The position numbers were made by a program, and so were the translations under genes. A stretch of 64,000 bases of DNA from Ophiura sarsii (lineage: Eukaryota > Echinodermata > Ophiuroidea > Amphilepidida > Ophiuridae). The stretch covers positions 60,023,048-60,087,047 of the forward strand of contig CM069447.1 in the NCBI GenBank assembly GCA_035610835.1, written 5' to 3'. This document shows positions 13,048 to 24,115 of the stretch, piece after piece. The notes beneath the pieces are model-generated. The model saw only the letters and a list, made by a program, of their open reading frames with translations, was not told where the DNA came from and searched no databases. Within the stretch, counting starts at the first letter, position 1, and each line of letters starts with the position of its first letter.

Positions 13048-13522
13048 CAATAAAGGTTAATATAAAAAGCCAATCAATTCATTGTGATTACAAATAACAT
13101 CCTCAATAGGCTTACAGTCTAAAAAACTATTAACATCTTTATGGGTTTAATTAGCAATGTCTATATATCATCAACCAAAACATCGAATTGAAGTTAAATG
13201 TATATATTTCCTTAGAAAAACACAGCGGTGGTGCTGAGCATTATGATTAAATCATCTATGTTCCACAGTATCAATCAAGAATATACAGACACAGACAAAC
13301 TGGCGAGAATTAAATTAACAAAGACCTTAAATTAAAAATACACTGTCTCGAACCCGGTCCCTCCCACATTCGCAGCGATAGGTTAATCCACTAGACCACA
13401 GGGAATGTAATAAAGGTTAATATAAAAAGCCAATCAATTCATTGTGATTACAAATAACATCCTCAATAGGCTTACATTCTAAACAAATACTATCAACATC
13501 TGTATGGGTTTAATTAGCAATG
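13048..13522. repeat. Direct repeat of 112 bp flanking a SINE-like insert
   Basis: AATAAAGGTTAATATAAAAA and what follows occurs at 13048-13162 and again at 13411-13522. The sequence between them includes a tRNA-like segment. Confidence 0.85.
13336..13400 (-). repeat. tRNA-like SINE remnant
   Basis: The minus strand reads TGGTCTAGTGGAT (A-box like), then about 35 bp later GGTTCGAGAC (B-box like). There is no closed acceptor stem, so a tRNA-derived SINE remnant is likelier than a tRNA gene. Confidence 0.6.
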
Positions 13523-14017
13523 TGATGCCAAATAAAAACTAAACTAAACTAAACTTTATCATCCACCCCAAACATGAGTAAAATTGAAGGTGTTATTTTT
13601 GTATAAGAACGCACCGTTTTTAAAGATGTGTGCCGCTGTTGTAAAAGCGTATGTTCTAATAAATACAACATTGTATTAAACTCAAAAGAAAGGCAACCTA
13701 AAATATTAAGATATACTGATATTATGGAATTATGCTGATAAACACACACACAATTGTTGTTAATTTATTAATAATTTAAATACAAAATAAAATAGAAGAT
13801 GAAGAAGATTATATGTCCAGAGTGACATTTTTATTACATCAAGTTGACCATCCAATTCCAAAATGTTGTTATACAATCCAAATATAAAAGACAATAACCT
13901 AAATAATTTCTCTGCCATATTGGTGTCGGTGTTAGAAAAAAGGTTGGCAATTCTTGCTAACATTTATCCAATTGGGCTACTAAACCACCTTGTCAGTAAC
14001 ATTGATAATATTTGTCA

Positions 14018-14658
14018 CTGAGTTGTGCAAACACAGTCAATATTGACCATCATAGTCATGCAACAAAAGAAACTCCACCGTCCTAGACAGGGTACTTACA
14101 TAGTGTCTGCTACTAATTGGTCAAACTATTGTTGTACTCTCTATGTGGATCTTTGTTGACTGGGTGTGGGGGGTTGTTGACTGTTTGTTGATGGGTGTTG
14201 AGGTTTGTGGAGGGTTGTTGATTTTGTAAAAGCCATGAATCCACTAGGTGGATTGATTTTCATGTTTTGTGGAGGCTTGTGGGCCATGTGTGGATGGTTG
14301 TTGACTGTTGTAGACCGAAAGGGGTACTTTGTGGATTTTGGCTTTTCCTAGTAAACAAGAAAGGATGCATCAAATTCCAATAACATTATGTACTCAAGTG
14401 TCCACATTTGAATGAGAGACACATTTTGCAATCTGATGCATATTTTGGGTATCTCGTGGACAAACGTGTGAAATGGGTGCACAGGTAAAAAGGTTCACCA
14501 AAGGCAAACGGAAAATGATATTGACTTCATTTTTTTCACACAAATTTAGTAACAAATAAGGTATTCTTATTATGTTTAAAAAAAAATTCAAACTTCAACT
14601 TAGTTTTTAAAACAAGATGGCTTCTTTCCACTATTGCAGTTTTTTTGGACTCACCCTG
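14018..14658. repeat. Right inverted arm
   Basis: Inverted homologue of 9219-9925, ending in GACTCACCCTG then TA. It lies only about 50 bp from the 3' end of the Harbinger transposase gene. Confidence 0.85.
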
Positions 14659-14710
14659 TATTGCCTGAACAAGCATCATTGAAAGCTGTTTAGGAAGTTC
14701 TGAAAAATTA

Positions 14711-15501
14711 CTAATTGAAGTGCTCTTGAATAAGCTGCTGGCGACGCATGTTACCTAACCTATTCTGATAACCTGAAGCAACATGAGGTACATCATCGCC
14801 AGGAATTTCCTCAGGTTCTTCACCATCAAGATCAGGTTCGTTCCTTTATCTGGAAATGTTCCACAGAACAGCACATGCGATGATTATAGCAAATGTTGTC
14901 GATAGCTTCACCCTAAGAATGTTCAGGCAAGGAAATCTCTTTTTCCACATTCCGAACAAACGTTCGATGATGTTGCGTCCTTTCTTCTGCGCTTTGTTGT
15001 ACCTCTTTTCTGCTGGTGTAGCTGTTCGTAGCAACAGCGTCATCAGGTATGGCAGGCAAGCATATCCACTGTCACCTAGCAGTCACATCCCATCTTGATT
15101 TCCTGCTTCAAGTTTGTTCTTGATTGCACTGTCACCAAAGATTCTAGAGTCATGTGCACTTCCCGGCCACCTTGCTACAATGCTGGTTATTAGCGCATCT
15201 TGATTGCATACAACCTGTGTATTGATGGAGTATCTATTCTTACGGTTCATAAAATACAATGCATTTGGCCCGCCTGGACATGCGATTGGCACATGTGTGC
15301 AGTCAATTGCACCGATCACGCCAGGAAAGTTACTGTAGTTGAAGAATGCTTCCTGTGTTTCTCTGATATCTTCAGGAGATGTAGGGAATCGTATAAATTG
15401 TGCACGTCTCTTTTCCAAAGCAACCGACACTTTGACTAGCAGTTTAGAAACAGTTGATTGTGCCATACCATCAAGGTCTCCATGCATCGTCTGTATTGTT
15501 C
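14711..15501 (-). pseudogene. Harbinger transposase exon 3 (catalytic)
   Basis: Acceptor TTTTTTAG at 15502-15503. It reads TIQTMHGDLDGMAQSTVSKL and continues through the DDE domain. In-frame TGA directly before the conserved LLGDSGYACLPYLM motif, and TAA after ACAVLWNISR; between and after them the frame stays aligned to a TAG at 14713-14711. Confidence 0.9.
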
Positions 15502-15539
15502 CTAAAAAAGAAAATAATAGAATTTACATTTTGGGTTCA

Positions 15540-15660
15540 GCAATACCGTATTATCCCTATTAAGCGCCCATGCCCTTATAAGTGCCCACCCTTGTTTTCC
15601 CAATGACTACCAACAAACAATCCCTTATAAGCGCCCACCTTTTCAATTACCGTAGCACTG
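15540..15660. repeat. Dispersed repeat with AAGCGCCCA motifs
   Basis: ACCGTATTATCCCTATTAAG, then GCGCCCATGCCCTTATAAGT. A diverged copy is at 24783-24900. Both look like the start of the same unclassified repeat. Confidence 0.7.
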
Positions 15661-16005
15661 TAAACCCGTGCCAACCAAGACCACTTGAATCTGACACACT
15701 AACTAATAATCAATCAAGCTCACAGAAGAAGAAAAAATGAAAACAGAATGAGAAAAAAGTATCCCAGGGCCCAGAAGCCTCGAACATTTTTCAAAAAAGG
15801 AAGGAGGAGGCCCTTTTTCTTTTTTCCCCTTTTGCCAAAATTGCCCTAATTAGCGATACTTTGTGAACCTTAAAAAGGAGAAGGCCTTTTTAATCTGTTT
15901 TATTTCATGGTTCTGAGGGGTTGGTCACTACACTACACAACTTGTTTAAAATGCATATATAAGGAAGATAAAAAAAACTTTTTACAAACATCTTTAAATA
16001 TGAAA

Positions 16006-16323
16006 CACCTGAACAAGGCTCAAGATAAGCGGGCGCTGGGTGATTTTTACCCCTCGGTCCTTGTGCCACAGCGCCCGGTAATGCTGAAAAATAAATAACC
16101 GAGCGCTGATATTTTGTCCACACCAGCGCCCGTTGACTATCGGGAAGCTTGCCCAAGACATCAAATTTCGAGTTTACAATGCTGCCACGCTGGATTTAAT
16201 AAAAAGTTAGCTCCCGGTAGACTGAAAGTAGCTCCCGGTTCTCAATCAATCACATGATCCGGGCGCTACTTTTAAATAAAAATAGCTCGTGGTAAAAAAC
16301 TTTTATCTTGAGCCTTGCACCTG
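16006..16323. mobile_element. MITE with GAACAAGGCTCAAGATAA ends
   Basis: CCTGAACAAGGCTCAAGATA at the left and its complement (TTATCTTGAGCCTTGCACC) at the right give TIRs of about 20 bp. Inside are repeated GGGCGCT and AGCTCCCGGT words. About 318 bp, non-coding. Confidence 0.75.
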
Positions 16324-16580
16324 AAGAAAAAAGATATGACTGAAAAGAAAATTGGACCCAAGAAAGGAAGCAGGAGGGGACGCTAAACAGGTTATTATTT
16401 TCATTTTGCCTTATAGGCGGTAACTACTATAATAATTCAATCGGTTCCAAATTGGTGAGAAATATTCATGTTTTTTATCTATCTGTGCGCAAAGCAGTGG
16501 CGTACCCAGCTTTTGGAAACTGTGGGGGGCACGGTATAATATAATGTACCGCCAAAAAAATCGTAAAAGTGACCCAATTT

Positions 16581-17210
16581 TGTATACACCTAGCACATAA
16601 AGTCCCTGACCAGGTGCTTTGAGGTTGACTAATTCAAAATATATAATCGGTACCAAAAATCTGAGATATACATTAAATGAGCAAATTTCTTCTCCGCAGT
16701 TTGATACCTCATTCAACAAAATCGAATGGATACTTTTAAAGTTATGGCGATTTCAATGACCGCGCATGCAACAGAAAAGTTGCACTAGGTATAGGAATCA
16801 TTGATTTGTGTGTGATTACTGTCATAACTGTGTGCTATCTGAACGAGACAGATGAATGGGTCTTTAGTGATAACCGCAATGTGCGGGACAAAGGGTGTAT
16901 CTGGCTGTGAAGAATACAAGTCTTAGCTGATAAGCTGTGAGTTTTTCAGTGCGTAAATCCATAGACGGGTAAAACATTGATTTTTACCGTCTATGGTAAA
17001 TCACACACAAATCAATGATTTCCTATACCTAGTGCAACTTTTCTGTTGCATGCGCGGTCATTGAAATCGACATAACTTTAAAAGTATCCATTCGATTTTG
17101 TTGAATGAGGTATCAAACTGCGGAGAAGAAATTTGCTCATTTAATGAATTAGCCAACCTCAAAGCACCTGGTCAGGGACTTTATGTGCTAGGTGTAGTCT
17201 ACTTGTATAC
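16581..17210. mobile_element. Foldback repeat, arms of about 200-230 bp
   Basis: Arms 16581-16817 and 16999-17210 are inverted copies. Shared words include CCTAGCACATAAAGTCCCTG, TTGCACTAGGTATAGGAA and AATCACACACAAATCAATGA. A 181-bp spacer separates them, and one arm has a 40-bp insertion. Strongly hairpin-forming; no coding capacity. Confidence 0.9.
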
Positions 17211-17218
17211 CTTGTATA

Positions 17219-17363
17219 ATTTCACTGTCACACAATCAAACAACACCCTCTGATACTTCCCATCCGAGAACCGACCAAATACGTGTATTGGTCGGTTCTC
17301 GGATGTGAGCGGTTTCGTAAGGCGAAGTATCAGAGGGCCTTGTTCGATTGTGTGACAATGAAA
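17219..17363. mobile_element. 145-bp hairpin MITE
   Basis: TTCACTGTCACACAATCAAA with CCTCTGATACTTCCCATCCG is answered by the complementary GAAGTATCAGAGG and GATTGTGTGACAATGAAA. The apex is built on CCGAGAACCGACCAA and its complement. Confidence 0.85.
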
Positions 17364-17690
17364 TACACGGTATACGAAGCAGACTACGTCATCAGCTGAA
17401 ATCTTGATAAGTGGGAGGTAGCGATGACGTTGTCATCAAAAACGGCTGAAGCATTTTGCGCACGCTACTCTTCAGAATTAATTCACTATATGACTGTAAA
17501 CAGGTTCGCCAATTTGGAACTGACTGAACTATATACACGACCATGCAGTAATGCACTGTAAAAGGGTGCTATTGAATGAAAGCATGCGAGTCCACATTAT
17601 CAGAAATGTTCATCAATATTTTTCAACTTTCTGAATAAAAACTGTTTATAGTTGCCTTAGCAGTTATCATGTTAAATCAATGTTCAATTA

Positions 17691-17915
17691 TACGAGGGGC
17701 GTTCAATAAATACCTGCACACCATTGTTTTTCTCCACTCATGCGCGACGTATGCCAACCTGAATTAGGGTAATTTGAAATATGGGTCTTTATCTTTCCTC
17801 GCTATGCATGAAACAATATCGTTTGTGGGATTACGTAATGGCACATGCGTAAAATCAATACTCTCTGGACACTGCATGAAAAATGGTTGCGGGTATTTAT
17901 TGAATGCCCCTCGTA
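17691..17915. mobile_element. 225-bp mariner-type MITE (TACGAGGGGC ends)
   Basis: Ends TACGAGGGGCGTTCAATAAA and its near-perfect complement (one variant base) form TIRs of about 24 bp. TACGAGGG plus TCAATAAATA is a common end of mariner-like elements. No transposase inside. Confidence 0.9.
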
Positions 17916-18613
17916 TGTAGGCCTATACATGGTTACAATCACAGCATGTACCTGTATTTCAAAGAAATACTGACTTGAATTTCGATCGCCCTATTATTTG
18001 CCCTATTCATTATATATAACGATAACATGGCCAAAACGTCCCATCGATATTACAATGGATACAATAATAATTAGCCACAAGCGGTTGGTCCCCCCACGAC
18101 TTTGCCTGTTTACTCCAGCAGATTATGAGATTATATAGATCAGTAATTGACTTCAAACTGATTGACTTAAATTAGCATAATAATCACTTGAGTACCCTGG
18201 ACCGCGCGACTTCGACAACCATCACGATCACGATCGATCTGTTTGGGGTAAATTGTTTTCGTTTTCTCAGCCACTCCAACGCTACTTGACACGATTGAGG
18301 ATGAAACAATAATCTTAGCAAATCTATCAAATAAGTGATGACACCTCGCTATATTTGTAGATTCCGATATCTATACTGAAGATTCCATGATTTCAATCAG
18401 TTGAAAATGAATGCCCACCGCGTCAAGTGTATGAATTTAGTAAACAGTGTGTATAGTCGCGGGCAACTCATAAAACTACTTTTATCCGGCACCACTAGTA
18501 CCACCATTAGGGATGTGCAATATACAATATACAATAATATAAATACTTGAAAATGCATTTGTGTGGAACAGTTTAACATATTTCTATGATGCTTTTAATT
18601 CAATACTACTTAC

Positions 18614-18770
18614 CAACAGCATAAACCCGTAGAGCAGTCAACACTTGTATGTGTACTGGTAGGCCTAATGCATGGTTCCTTTGTGTAGGTCTTTCTAGCT
18701 CAGGCCGAAGCATTTCAACAATTTCAATCACTGTTGGTTTCGATAACCTGTATCTGGTCAGAGTCACAAA
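18614..18770 (-). pseudogene. Harbinger transposase exon 2
   Basis: Encodes FVTLTRYRLSKPTVIEIVEM and the following helix up to VYAVG. Acceptor GGACCAG at 18770 (phase 0) or, alternatively, at 18753 (phase 2); these pair with the two exon 1 donor options. The donor G|GTAAGT at 18614 leaves one base of a Gly codon. Confidence 0.8.
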
Positions 18771-18937
18771 CTGGTCCAAAAAATGTTTCACTTCTAATAA
18801 TGTTGAGAAATGCACCAATTCTGATTAAACGGGACAAAACTTAAGTTTTACATAGGGCCTACTTAATGACCCACAAACTATATATTGTTGGAAAGCTTAT
18901 GATTCAAGGTTTTTCATTTTTGCAAAAAAGAATCAAA

Positions 18938-19300
18938 TTATACAGGGTGTGTAAAATGTTTACAGGGTGGAACATAAAAAAGTTGATCGTTTTTGCTCCT
19001 AACAATTTTTTTTTATAGTTTGTACAATTAGGGTTTAGCTGAAGATAGTCACCAAAATCAAAACAACCACAGAGGGTGCTACCCAATTTGCTAAGAATCA
19101 CTTGCCCAAAATGTACACAGGAAAAGTACAGGGTGTCTAAAATTATGATGAAATAATGCCTAAAATGAAGGTTTGTATATAATATTCTATGAAATTTAGT
19201 TAGCATGGACTATTTAATTTAAAAGAAAATGGTTATCAAAATGAACTGCATGAATATCGTAAAAGTTCCTTTTATTTTGAATACAGGGTGGTCTAAAATA
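18938..19300. repeat. Cluster of TACAGGGTG motifs
   Basis: TACAGGGTG-type words followed by GTGTAAAAT, GAACATAAA, TCTAAAAT or GTCTAAAAT occur at about 18942, 18962, 19126 and 19284. They resemble mariner-type ends and CAGGGTGAGTC at 9219/14658. A composite of element ends within Harbinger intron 1. Confidence 0.55.
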
Positions 19301-19934
19301 GGTCTAAATAGCAAATTTTTCATGAATCTATGAACAATTCTGTGAAGAAACACTTCTGGCTTTTTAAGTTAAATGTTTTACTACCCAGGGTAGAAAAGGA
19401 CCAAAGAGTCACCCAAATGAAATAGAGAGACTGCGATTTGACCATTGTTTAATCAATAAAATGAAGAAAAAAACTGTGTCTTTTTTACATTAAAACACTC
19501 CCTAAATTGAACATCATATTCTAGTAGAGAATGTCTAGATAACAATTCAATATTATTATTCATAGTAGCAGGCACATGTTATTAACACATATGAGAAGTT
19601 TGAAAACTTTCATATGTATACTTTTAAAATGGCATCAATTTCAAAAGTTCTAGTTTCCCGCTATTTTGTGTAGAAACCTATGGGCGCCAAATCCACCGGC
19701 GCCACATCCACAGATCCCACCCTTGACTCACTCGACGTTTAGATTGATAACTTCACTGTTGCTAAACATGTGGCTTTAATTCTTTTTTTTATTCGGTAGC
19801 TGGATAAATTGTCTTTAATATGATACCAACAATGTTATGTTTTTTGACAACTTCTATTTAAAATAGAGACACGTATCACGATTTTAAGGATTTTTTGAAA
19901 CGATCCCACCTTATTTGATATACCTATTAGTGAC

Positions 19935-20090
19935 CTGTGACCATCTGTACTGGAAGCTATCATCATTATATTCTTCAAATGGATTGGTGCGATCTTTAAA
20001 CACCCGTTGTGGGCCACGATTTTGTAAAATGTGTATAATTTGCCTATTTCTCTGGAGCAACCTCACAGCAGCAGCCTGAGCAACGGCCAT
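19935..20090 (-). pseudogene. Harbinger transposase exon 1
   Basis: ATG at 20090-20088 in good context (AAAATGG). It encodes about 46-52 residues ending NPFEEYNDDSF, the conserved leader just before the RYRLSK helix in HARBI1-like proteins. The donor is either CACAG|GTCACT (exon end 19935, phase 0) or CCA|GTACAG (exon end 19951, phase 2). Confidence 0.65.
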
Positions 20091-20194
20091 TTTGTTGTCA
20101 AGGTACACACTTAAGCTAGGTTTAAACCTACTGGCCCGAATTCACAAAGGTGGCTTAACTTACATATCCATCCTTTGCTCACAATATAAATTCA

Positions 20195-20345
20195 TTAAAA
20201 CTGTCCGTAAAAATGTAAAATTTTCAAATACCCAAACTTCATGACCCCTCAATTTTGTTGGGGACCCCTTAAATTTGTTTTTTGAAGTCCTACGGGGTCC
20301 TGAAAAATGTCATGAGACCTCTCACATTGTTTATCCAGTGCTATC
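20195..20345. repeat. Inverted diverged copy of the 5030-5470 element
   Basis: Shares CATCCTTTGCTCACAATATA, CCTACGGGGTCC and ATCCAGTGCTATCCCTG with the complement of 5040-5320. Confidence 0.8.
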
Positions 20346-20639
20346 CCTGTCCATTAGTGACAAGCTGTCAATTTCATGTATTGGATAGATTAGGTCCATA
20401 ATGTATTGGTTGAGCTATGAGGTGTTTTCTTTAAAAATATTGTTAAAACTTGGTAAATCACCCAATTTTATCATTATAAAGTTTTGGATCCAATGTCATT
20501 CACACTTGAACAGCTCAAAACATAATAATGTATGCACAAAAATTATCATTTTTTATATGTTTACCGCTTATTTTACAACTTGACCTCAGATGACCTTTGA
20601 CCATAAAAGGTGACCTTTGACATATAAATGTTTAAATAA

Positions 20640-20900
20640 ATAAATAATTAGACCAAAAAAAAATGTAAATAAACCTAAAATACGTCATTTTAGGACTCTG
20701 GTGAGCTTTTACATTGCCTCTAGATTTAGTCTGTTATATCCAGTACCCACTGGCATGACTGGCTTGGTAAATTAAATTATGCCTACCTACACTGGCGAAT
20801 TCTGCAACTTTTCAGCATTTTACTCGGAACTTTCAATGGATATTTCAACTTAATGTGCACTTTTTAATTCTGCCGATCCCAAAGGATAGTTTAGGGGGCA
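20640..20900. repeat. Dispersed repeat, copy at 44395-44660
   Basis: Near-identical words in the same order at both places: AATACGTCATTTTAGGACTC, CCTCTAGATTTAGTCTGTTA, CTTTCAATGGATATTTCAAC, CCGATCCCAAAGGATAGTTT. Unclassified. Confidence 0.9.
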
Positions 20901-21064
20901 ATGTCTTGCTACACGTCCCGTAACTCAAGTGCGCATGCTCAAACCAATTAAAATATGTTGTAGCTATACACGGTTTATTCTGTACGGGACGTAAGGCAAG
21001 ATATAGCCGTTTAGGGAGTGTTCAGAAATACTTGGGGTCTGGGGGGCGGTGGCCAACATGCATT

Positions 21065-21840
21065 TTTGGGTTTCTGAACTCTTTTGACGTAGCTAGGTTA
21101 TTCATATTGGGGGCGAGAAATGAGAAAGAACCAACAAGTCTTTTGTGAGTCAAGAACTGTGCAATTTTTTTTTGACTTTACACCTACTTTTGGAACGATT
21201 GAGGTACATTTTTGCCCCGGTGGTTTCAATCAACATTGACTTTGGGTACGCATGATCGTTCCAAAACTCGCGGAAAAGGGGGGTTTTCTGTACCATGTCC
21301 GCGAACATTTTATGTCCGCGATTTTCCTAAATTAGGGGTGTTTTTTGAAGCTTTGTCCGCGTCCGCGATTTCCCTAAATTAGGGGTGTTTTTTGAAGCTT
21401 TGTCCACGTTTTCCAAAAATAAGGGGTCATTTTGAAACCTATGTCCGCGATTTAAAACAATTAGGGGTGTTTTTTGTAGAGGTTTATGTACGCCAAGAAT
21501 AAAATAAAATAGAATGTCCTCGTTTTTACGCAAATAGAGGGACTATATATAAAGTGTCCTTTGAATGGTGAAAAAGGGGGGTTATTTTCAGGCAAAATGT
21601 CCGCGTTTTAGTACGAAAAAGGGGGTCAAATTGGCAAAATTGTCCGCGAAACACCTTCAAATAGGGGGGTATTTCAAGATCCTGGAACGATCATGTGTTA
21701 CCCCTCTGAATACGAAGAGAGAACACCAGGATTTTTGCTCTAAACAAGCATGTAGCAAATAATGTAGCATTTTGGGGGCGCGTAGCGCGGGAATTTTTTT
21801 CATCTGTGTACTTTTTATCATCATAATTCCATGATTCCAT
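21065..21840. repeat. Dispersed GTAGCTA...GGGGGC repeat with internal tandem array
   Basis: Its ends resemble 35100-35365: TTCATATTGGGGGCGAGAAA, TTTTGTGAGTCAAGA, CTAAACAAGC and ATTCATCTGTGTAC-type words. From 21300 to 21680 a unit of about 50-60 bp with TGTCCGCGATTT and AGGGGTGTTTTTTGAAG is tandemly repeated at least four times. Open frames here are repeat artefacts. Confidence 0.75.
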
Positions 21841-22733
21841 TCAATATTATTTAATTATTATATTAAACAGTTGTTAGTTTATCTATACGGACACTTCACA
21901 ACAAGGTCATGGCCTAAATTTTATAATACAGTGTAGCTATTTATATAGCATGGTCTGCTGGTGGATAAACATTCATTATATTGTCCATTGATATGTTGAT
22001 TCAGGAGTGATACCATATGACCAGTAACAATAATTGTTTGTTTGGGTAAGCTTTTGAAGACATGCAGTGGTAGGTATACTAAGGCAAATTTTTTTTGTTC
22101 GTTTGTCCATAGAGGTCCGAAAAAGGTAGGGTCTGTAGGTTGGATAACTTTTTTAATTATTTTTTTTAAATACGGATATTGTATTTGGGAATATAAATTT
22201 GGCATGAATACTGTGAATTAAAGTCGTCCAAACACAAAACACATCACTTTGATAGTATTGAAGTTTTTTTCATGAGTTTGTTAGAATTGAAATCCTCGGA
22301 CAGATTGTCTGTATAAAGTTGCAATATTGTAGTACTGGTTACACTGCAAACTTGGTCAAAGGGTATTTTTTGTATCAAATTTGCAATGCGCAGATACCAT
22401 GAACATGTTGTCGGTCGCCGCCATTTATTATGATAGAAAATTTGCAAAAGTGAAATAACATAGTGGTGACGTTCTGTTAGATATATATACATGAAAGTAT
22501 TACTAAACCTATTTTTTCCCGAACTAACTAGGTAGGTACCCACAAAAATTGTTTTATATTATGTTGAAATCAGCTTACAGCGTACGAAATTAGGAATAAA
22601 ACGGTCCGTTTAGCCATTTAAATTGCTCAAAAAAAAGTTATTTTAAAACAATAATAGAAAATAAAAAAAGAATTCTTGGCCTGAAGGAACTCCCGTTTGT
22701 TTTGAGTTTGACAAGCTCAAATAATGATCAAAC
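21841..22733. other. Non-coding
   Basis: No gene or clear repeat recognised. Two minus-strand frames of 94-99 codons (21921-22205, 22244-22543) have no recognisable domains. Confidence 0.35.
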
Positions 22734-22889
22734 ATTTCTTGATGCACCCCAGGATGCTTCACTTTCATCACATGACCAGATGACCTTCAGTTGTTAATTA
22801 CTTTAACGCATGTGTGACACTGTTTGTTCTGGTGATAAGCCCTGCTAGTACTGTAGGGGCGCTAAGCATTATGGGGTACATCAAGAAAT
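22734..22889. mobile_element. 156-bp MITE (ATTTCTTGATGTACCCCA ends)
   Basis: Left end ATTTCTTGATGCACCCCA and the complement of right TGGGGTACATCAAGAAAT match except at one base. Non-coding palindromic element. Confidence 0.85.
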
Positions 22890-23321
22890 CTTCTTTGAAT
22901 AATGATAGTGATAAATGACTTGCCTTGCAGGTGCTTGCTTGACCTGGACAAGTTTCAAGACACCCTAGTTTTTTTGGTTAAACCTTTAAATAACAGTTTA
23001 ATGCAAGGGAAAAACGTCAGGAAATGCATCTCATATGTTGTATCGTAACATATCTAGAAGATATTAGGAGTCACTTTCTTAAATGTTGTCTTAATTGCCA
23101 TTTTCCGGGCCATTTTTACTTCCTAGCGTTTAGAAACTATTCGCCATTCACCATGCTATCACTGACCTTTCGAACGGTATAACAAGAGCTTCATCCTACT
23201 GTAGTAGGCTGAGCTAAAAAGTGACTTCTTGAGTCCTCCTTAACCCTAACCCTGGTTTAGGATTTTTGACCGGGATCACAATTTTCGAGGAAAAAACACC
23301 AACTAAATCTCCGGGAACCTG
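22890..23321. other. Non-coding
   Basis: Nothing recognised apart from a short AACCCTAACCCT stretch near 23241. Confidence 0.35.
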
Positions 23322-23385
23322 CCGGGATTCGATCCGGGGACCCTCCGTTCTCAAGCCCCACCCTCAGCTACACATTCGCGCAGTA
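23322..23385 (-). repeat. tRNA-like SINE remnant
   Basis: The minus strand reads TGTAGCTGAGGG (A-box like) and GGATCGAATCCC (B-box like) about 35 bp later. A poly-G run (23484-23506) follows on the plus strand. Confidence 0.5.
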
Positions 23386-23680
23386 CACCGCGCTCATTAT
23401 ATAGGCTCGGTTGACTACGTCATCGAAAACCGACGGCGCATGCGTTTGGAGAGGGACTTTGGATTAGCATTTTTTAGCACTCCGGGGGGGGGGGGGGGGG
23501 GGGGGGTTTAGGGTTAAGCTGCAATAATAAAACAAGTCATAATGGTAGCATACAAAATGTTCCATTAATGTTAAAGAGTTGAAAAGCATAAAATTAGCAT
23601 CGAGACTATTTAGGGAGTTTTATGTATCATCACTGTCTCAATACTATGGACAATGGACATAATTCAACTATATTTATATT

Positions 23681-23888
23681 AGGTCGTCCATCATTTTCAC
23701 ATACAGTTGTACGTAACAGGGGGAGGGTAAAAAATACCCTAAGCGTACATATCTTAAATGGCGATCTTGAGAGGCAGGCATTTGTTATCAAGCCATGAAA
23801 TTGTTGCCATTTCGTATGTAACTCAAACAAGTTACGCCCGCCCGATCTGTACATATATGAAAATGGCGATAATTTTGGACGACCCCTT
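23681..23888. mobile_element. MITE with GGTCGTCCA ends
   Basis: Left GGTCGTCCATCATTTTCA and right complement GGTCGTCCAAAATTATCG, with ACATACAG/CTGTACAT just inside. The size (about 208 bp) fits a mariner-like MITE. The 131-codon minus-strand frame across it has no support. Confidence 0.75.
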
Positions 23889-24115
23889 AATCTTCTATAT
23901 CTAGCTTTGTTAAACATGAACAGAATAAAGTATGTTCCTAAAAGGTTAGCCATTTCAGGAAATGAAGATGACCCAAGACTATTGAGTTCAAGTACTGATT
24001 TTGTAGGTCCATTTTTAATAAACACTTAGTTTATTTTACAAAGCTGCAAGTACATGTATGAAGATTCGGAATTTCCAAAATGGTCAAAATTTACAATCCT
24101 CATGCATGTTGATTA

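Larger units (their letters stand above)
9219..14658. mobile_element. 5.4-kb element with 640-700 bp inverted arms
   Basis: Outer ends are CAGGGTGAGTC at 9219 and its complement GACTCACCCTG ending at 14658, each bordered by TA, as in Tc1/mariner targets. The homology runs inward from both ends. Left arm 9219-9925 and right arm about 14018-14658 share a long purine/pyrimidine-biased stretch built from CAACA/TGTTG words and a CCACTAGGTGGATT segment, with a 70-bp indel between the arms. No transposase is visible in the 4.1-kb interior, which holds a LINE fragment, a poly-G module and a SINE remnant. A large foldback element, or two inverted copies of one repeat flanking unrelated DNA. Confidence 0.75.
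15502..18613 (-). other. Harbinger intron 2, filled with nested elements
   Basis: 3112-bp intron with consensus ends on the minus strand. It contains at least five independent repeats: a CCCTTATAAGCGCCCACC element, two inverted-repeat elements, a 145-bp hairpin and a TACGAGGGGC MITE. Confidence 0.8.
14711..20090 (-). pseudogene. Harbinger (HARBI1-type) transposase, three exons, two in-frame stops
   Basis: A PIF/Harbinger DDE nuclease gene that would cut and move its own element in the nucleus. Exon 3 carries all three catalytic landmarks: GAIDCTHVPI (first Asp), WPGSAHDSRIF (second Asp) and NIIERLFG (Glu), plus the usual RRQQLIQEHF-type tail. Exon 2 holds the RYRLSKPTVIEIVEMLRPEL and LTALRVYAVG helices; exon 1 holds the leader ending NPFEEYNDDSF. 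The 3.1-kb intron between exons 2 and 3 joins at matching phase 1 (GTAAGT donor, TTTTTTAG acceptor, split Gly codon). Two in-frame stops, a TGA at 15085-15083 and a TAA at 14848-14846, break an otherwise aligned frame, so this copy is probably dead. The MYB-like second Harbinger protein is not seen. Terminal repeats were not located. Confidence 0.9.

Noticed and set aside
23630..24025. 131-codon minus-strand frame
   Set aside because: Crosses a palindromic MITE (23681-23888) and has no known domain; frames of this length arise by chance in repeats.
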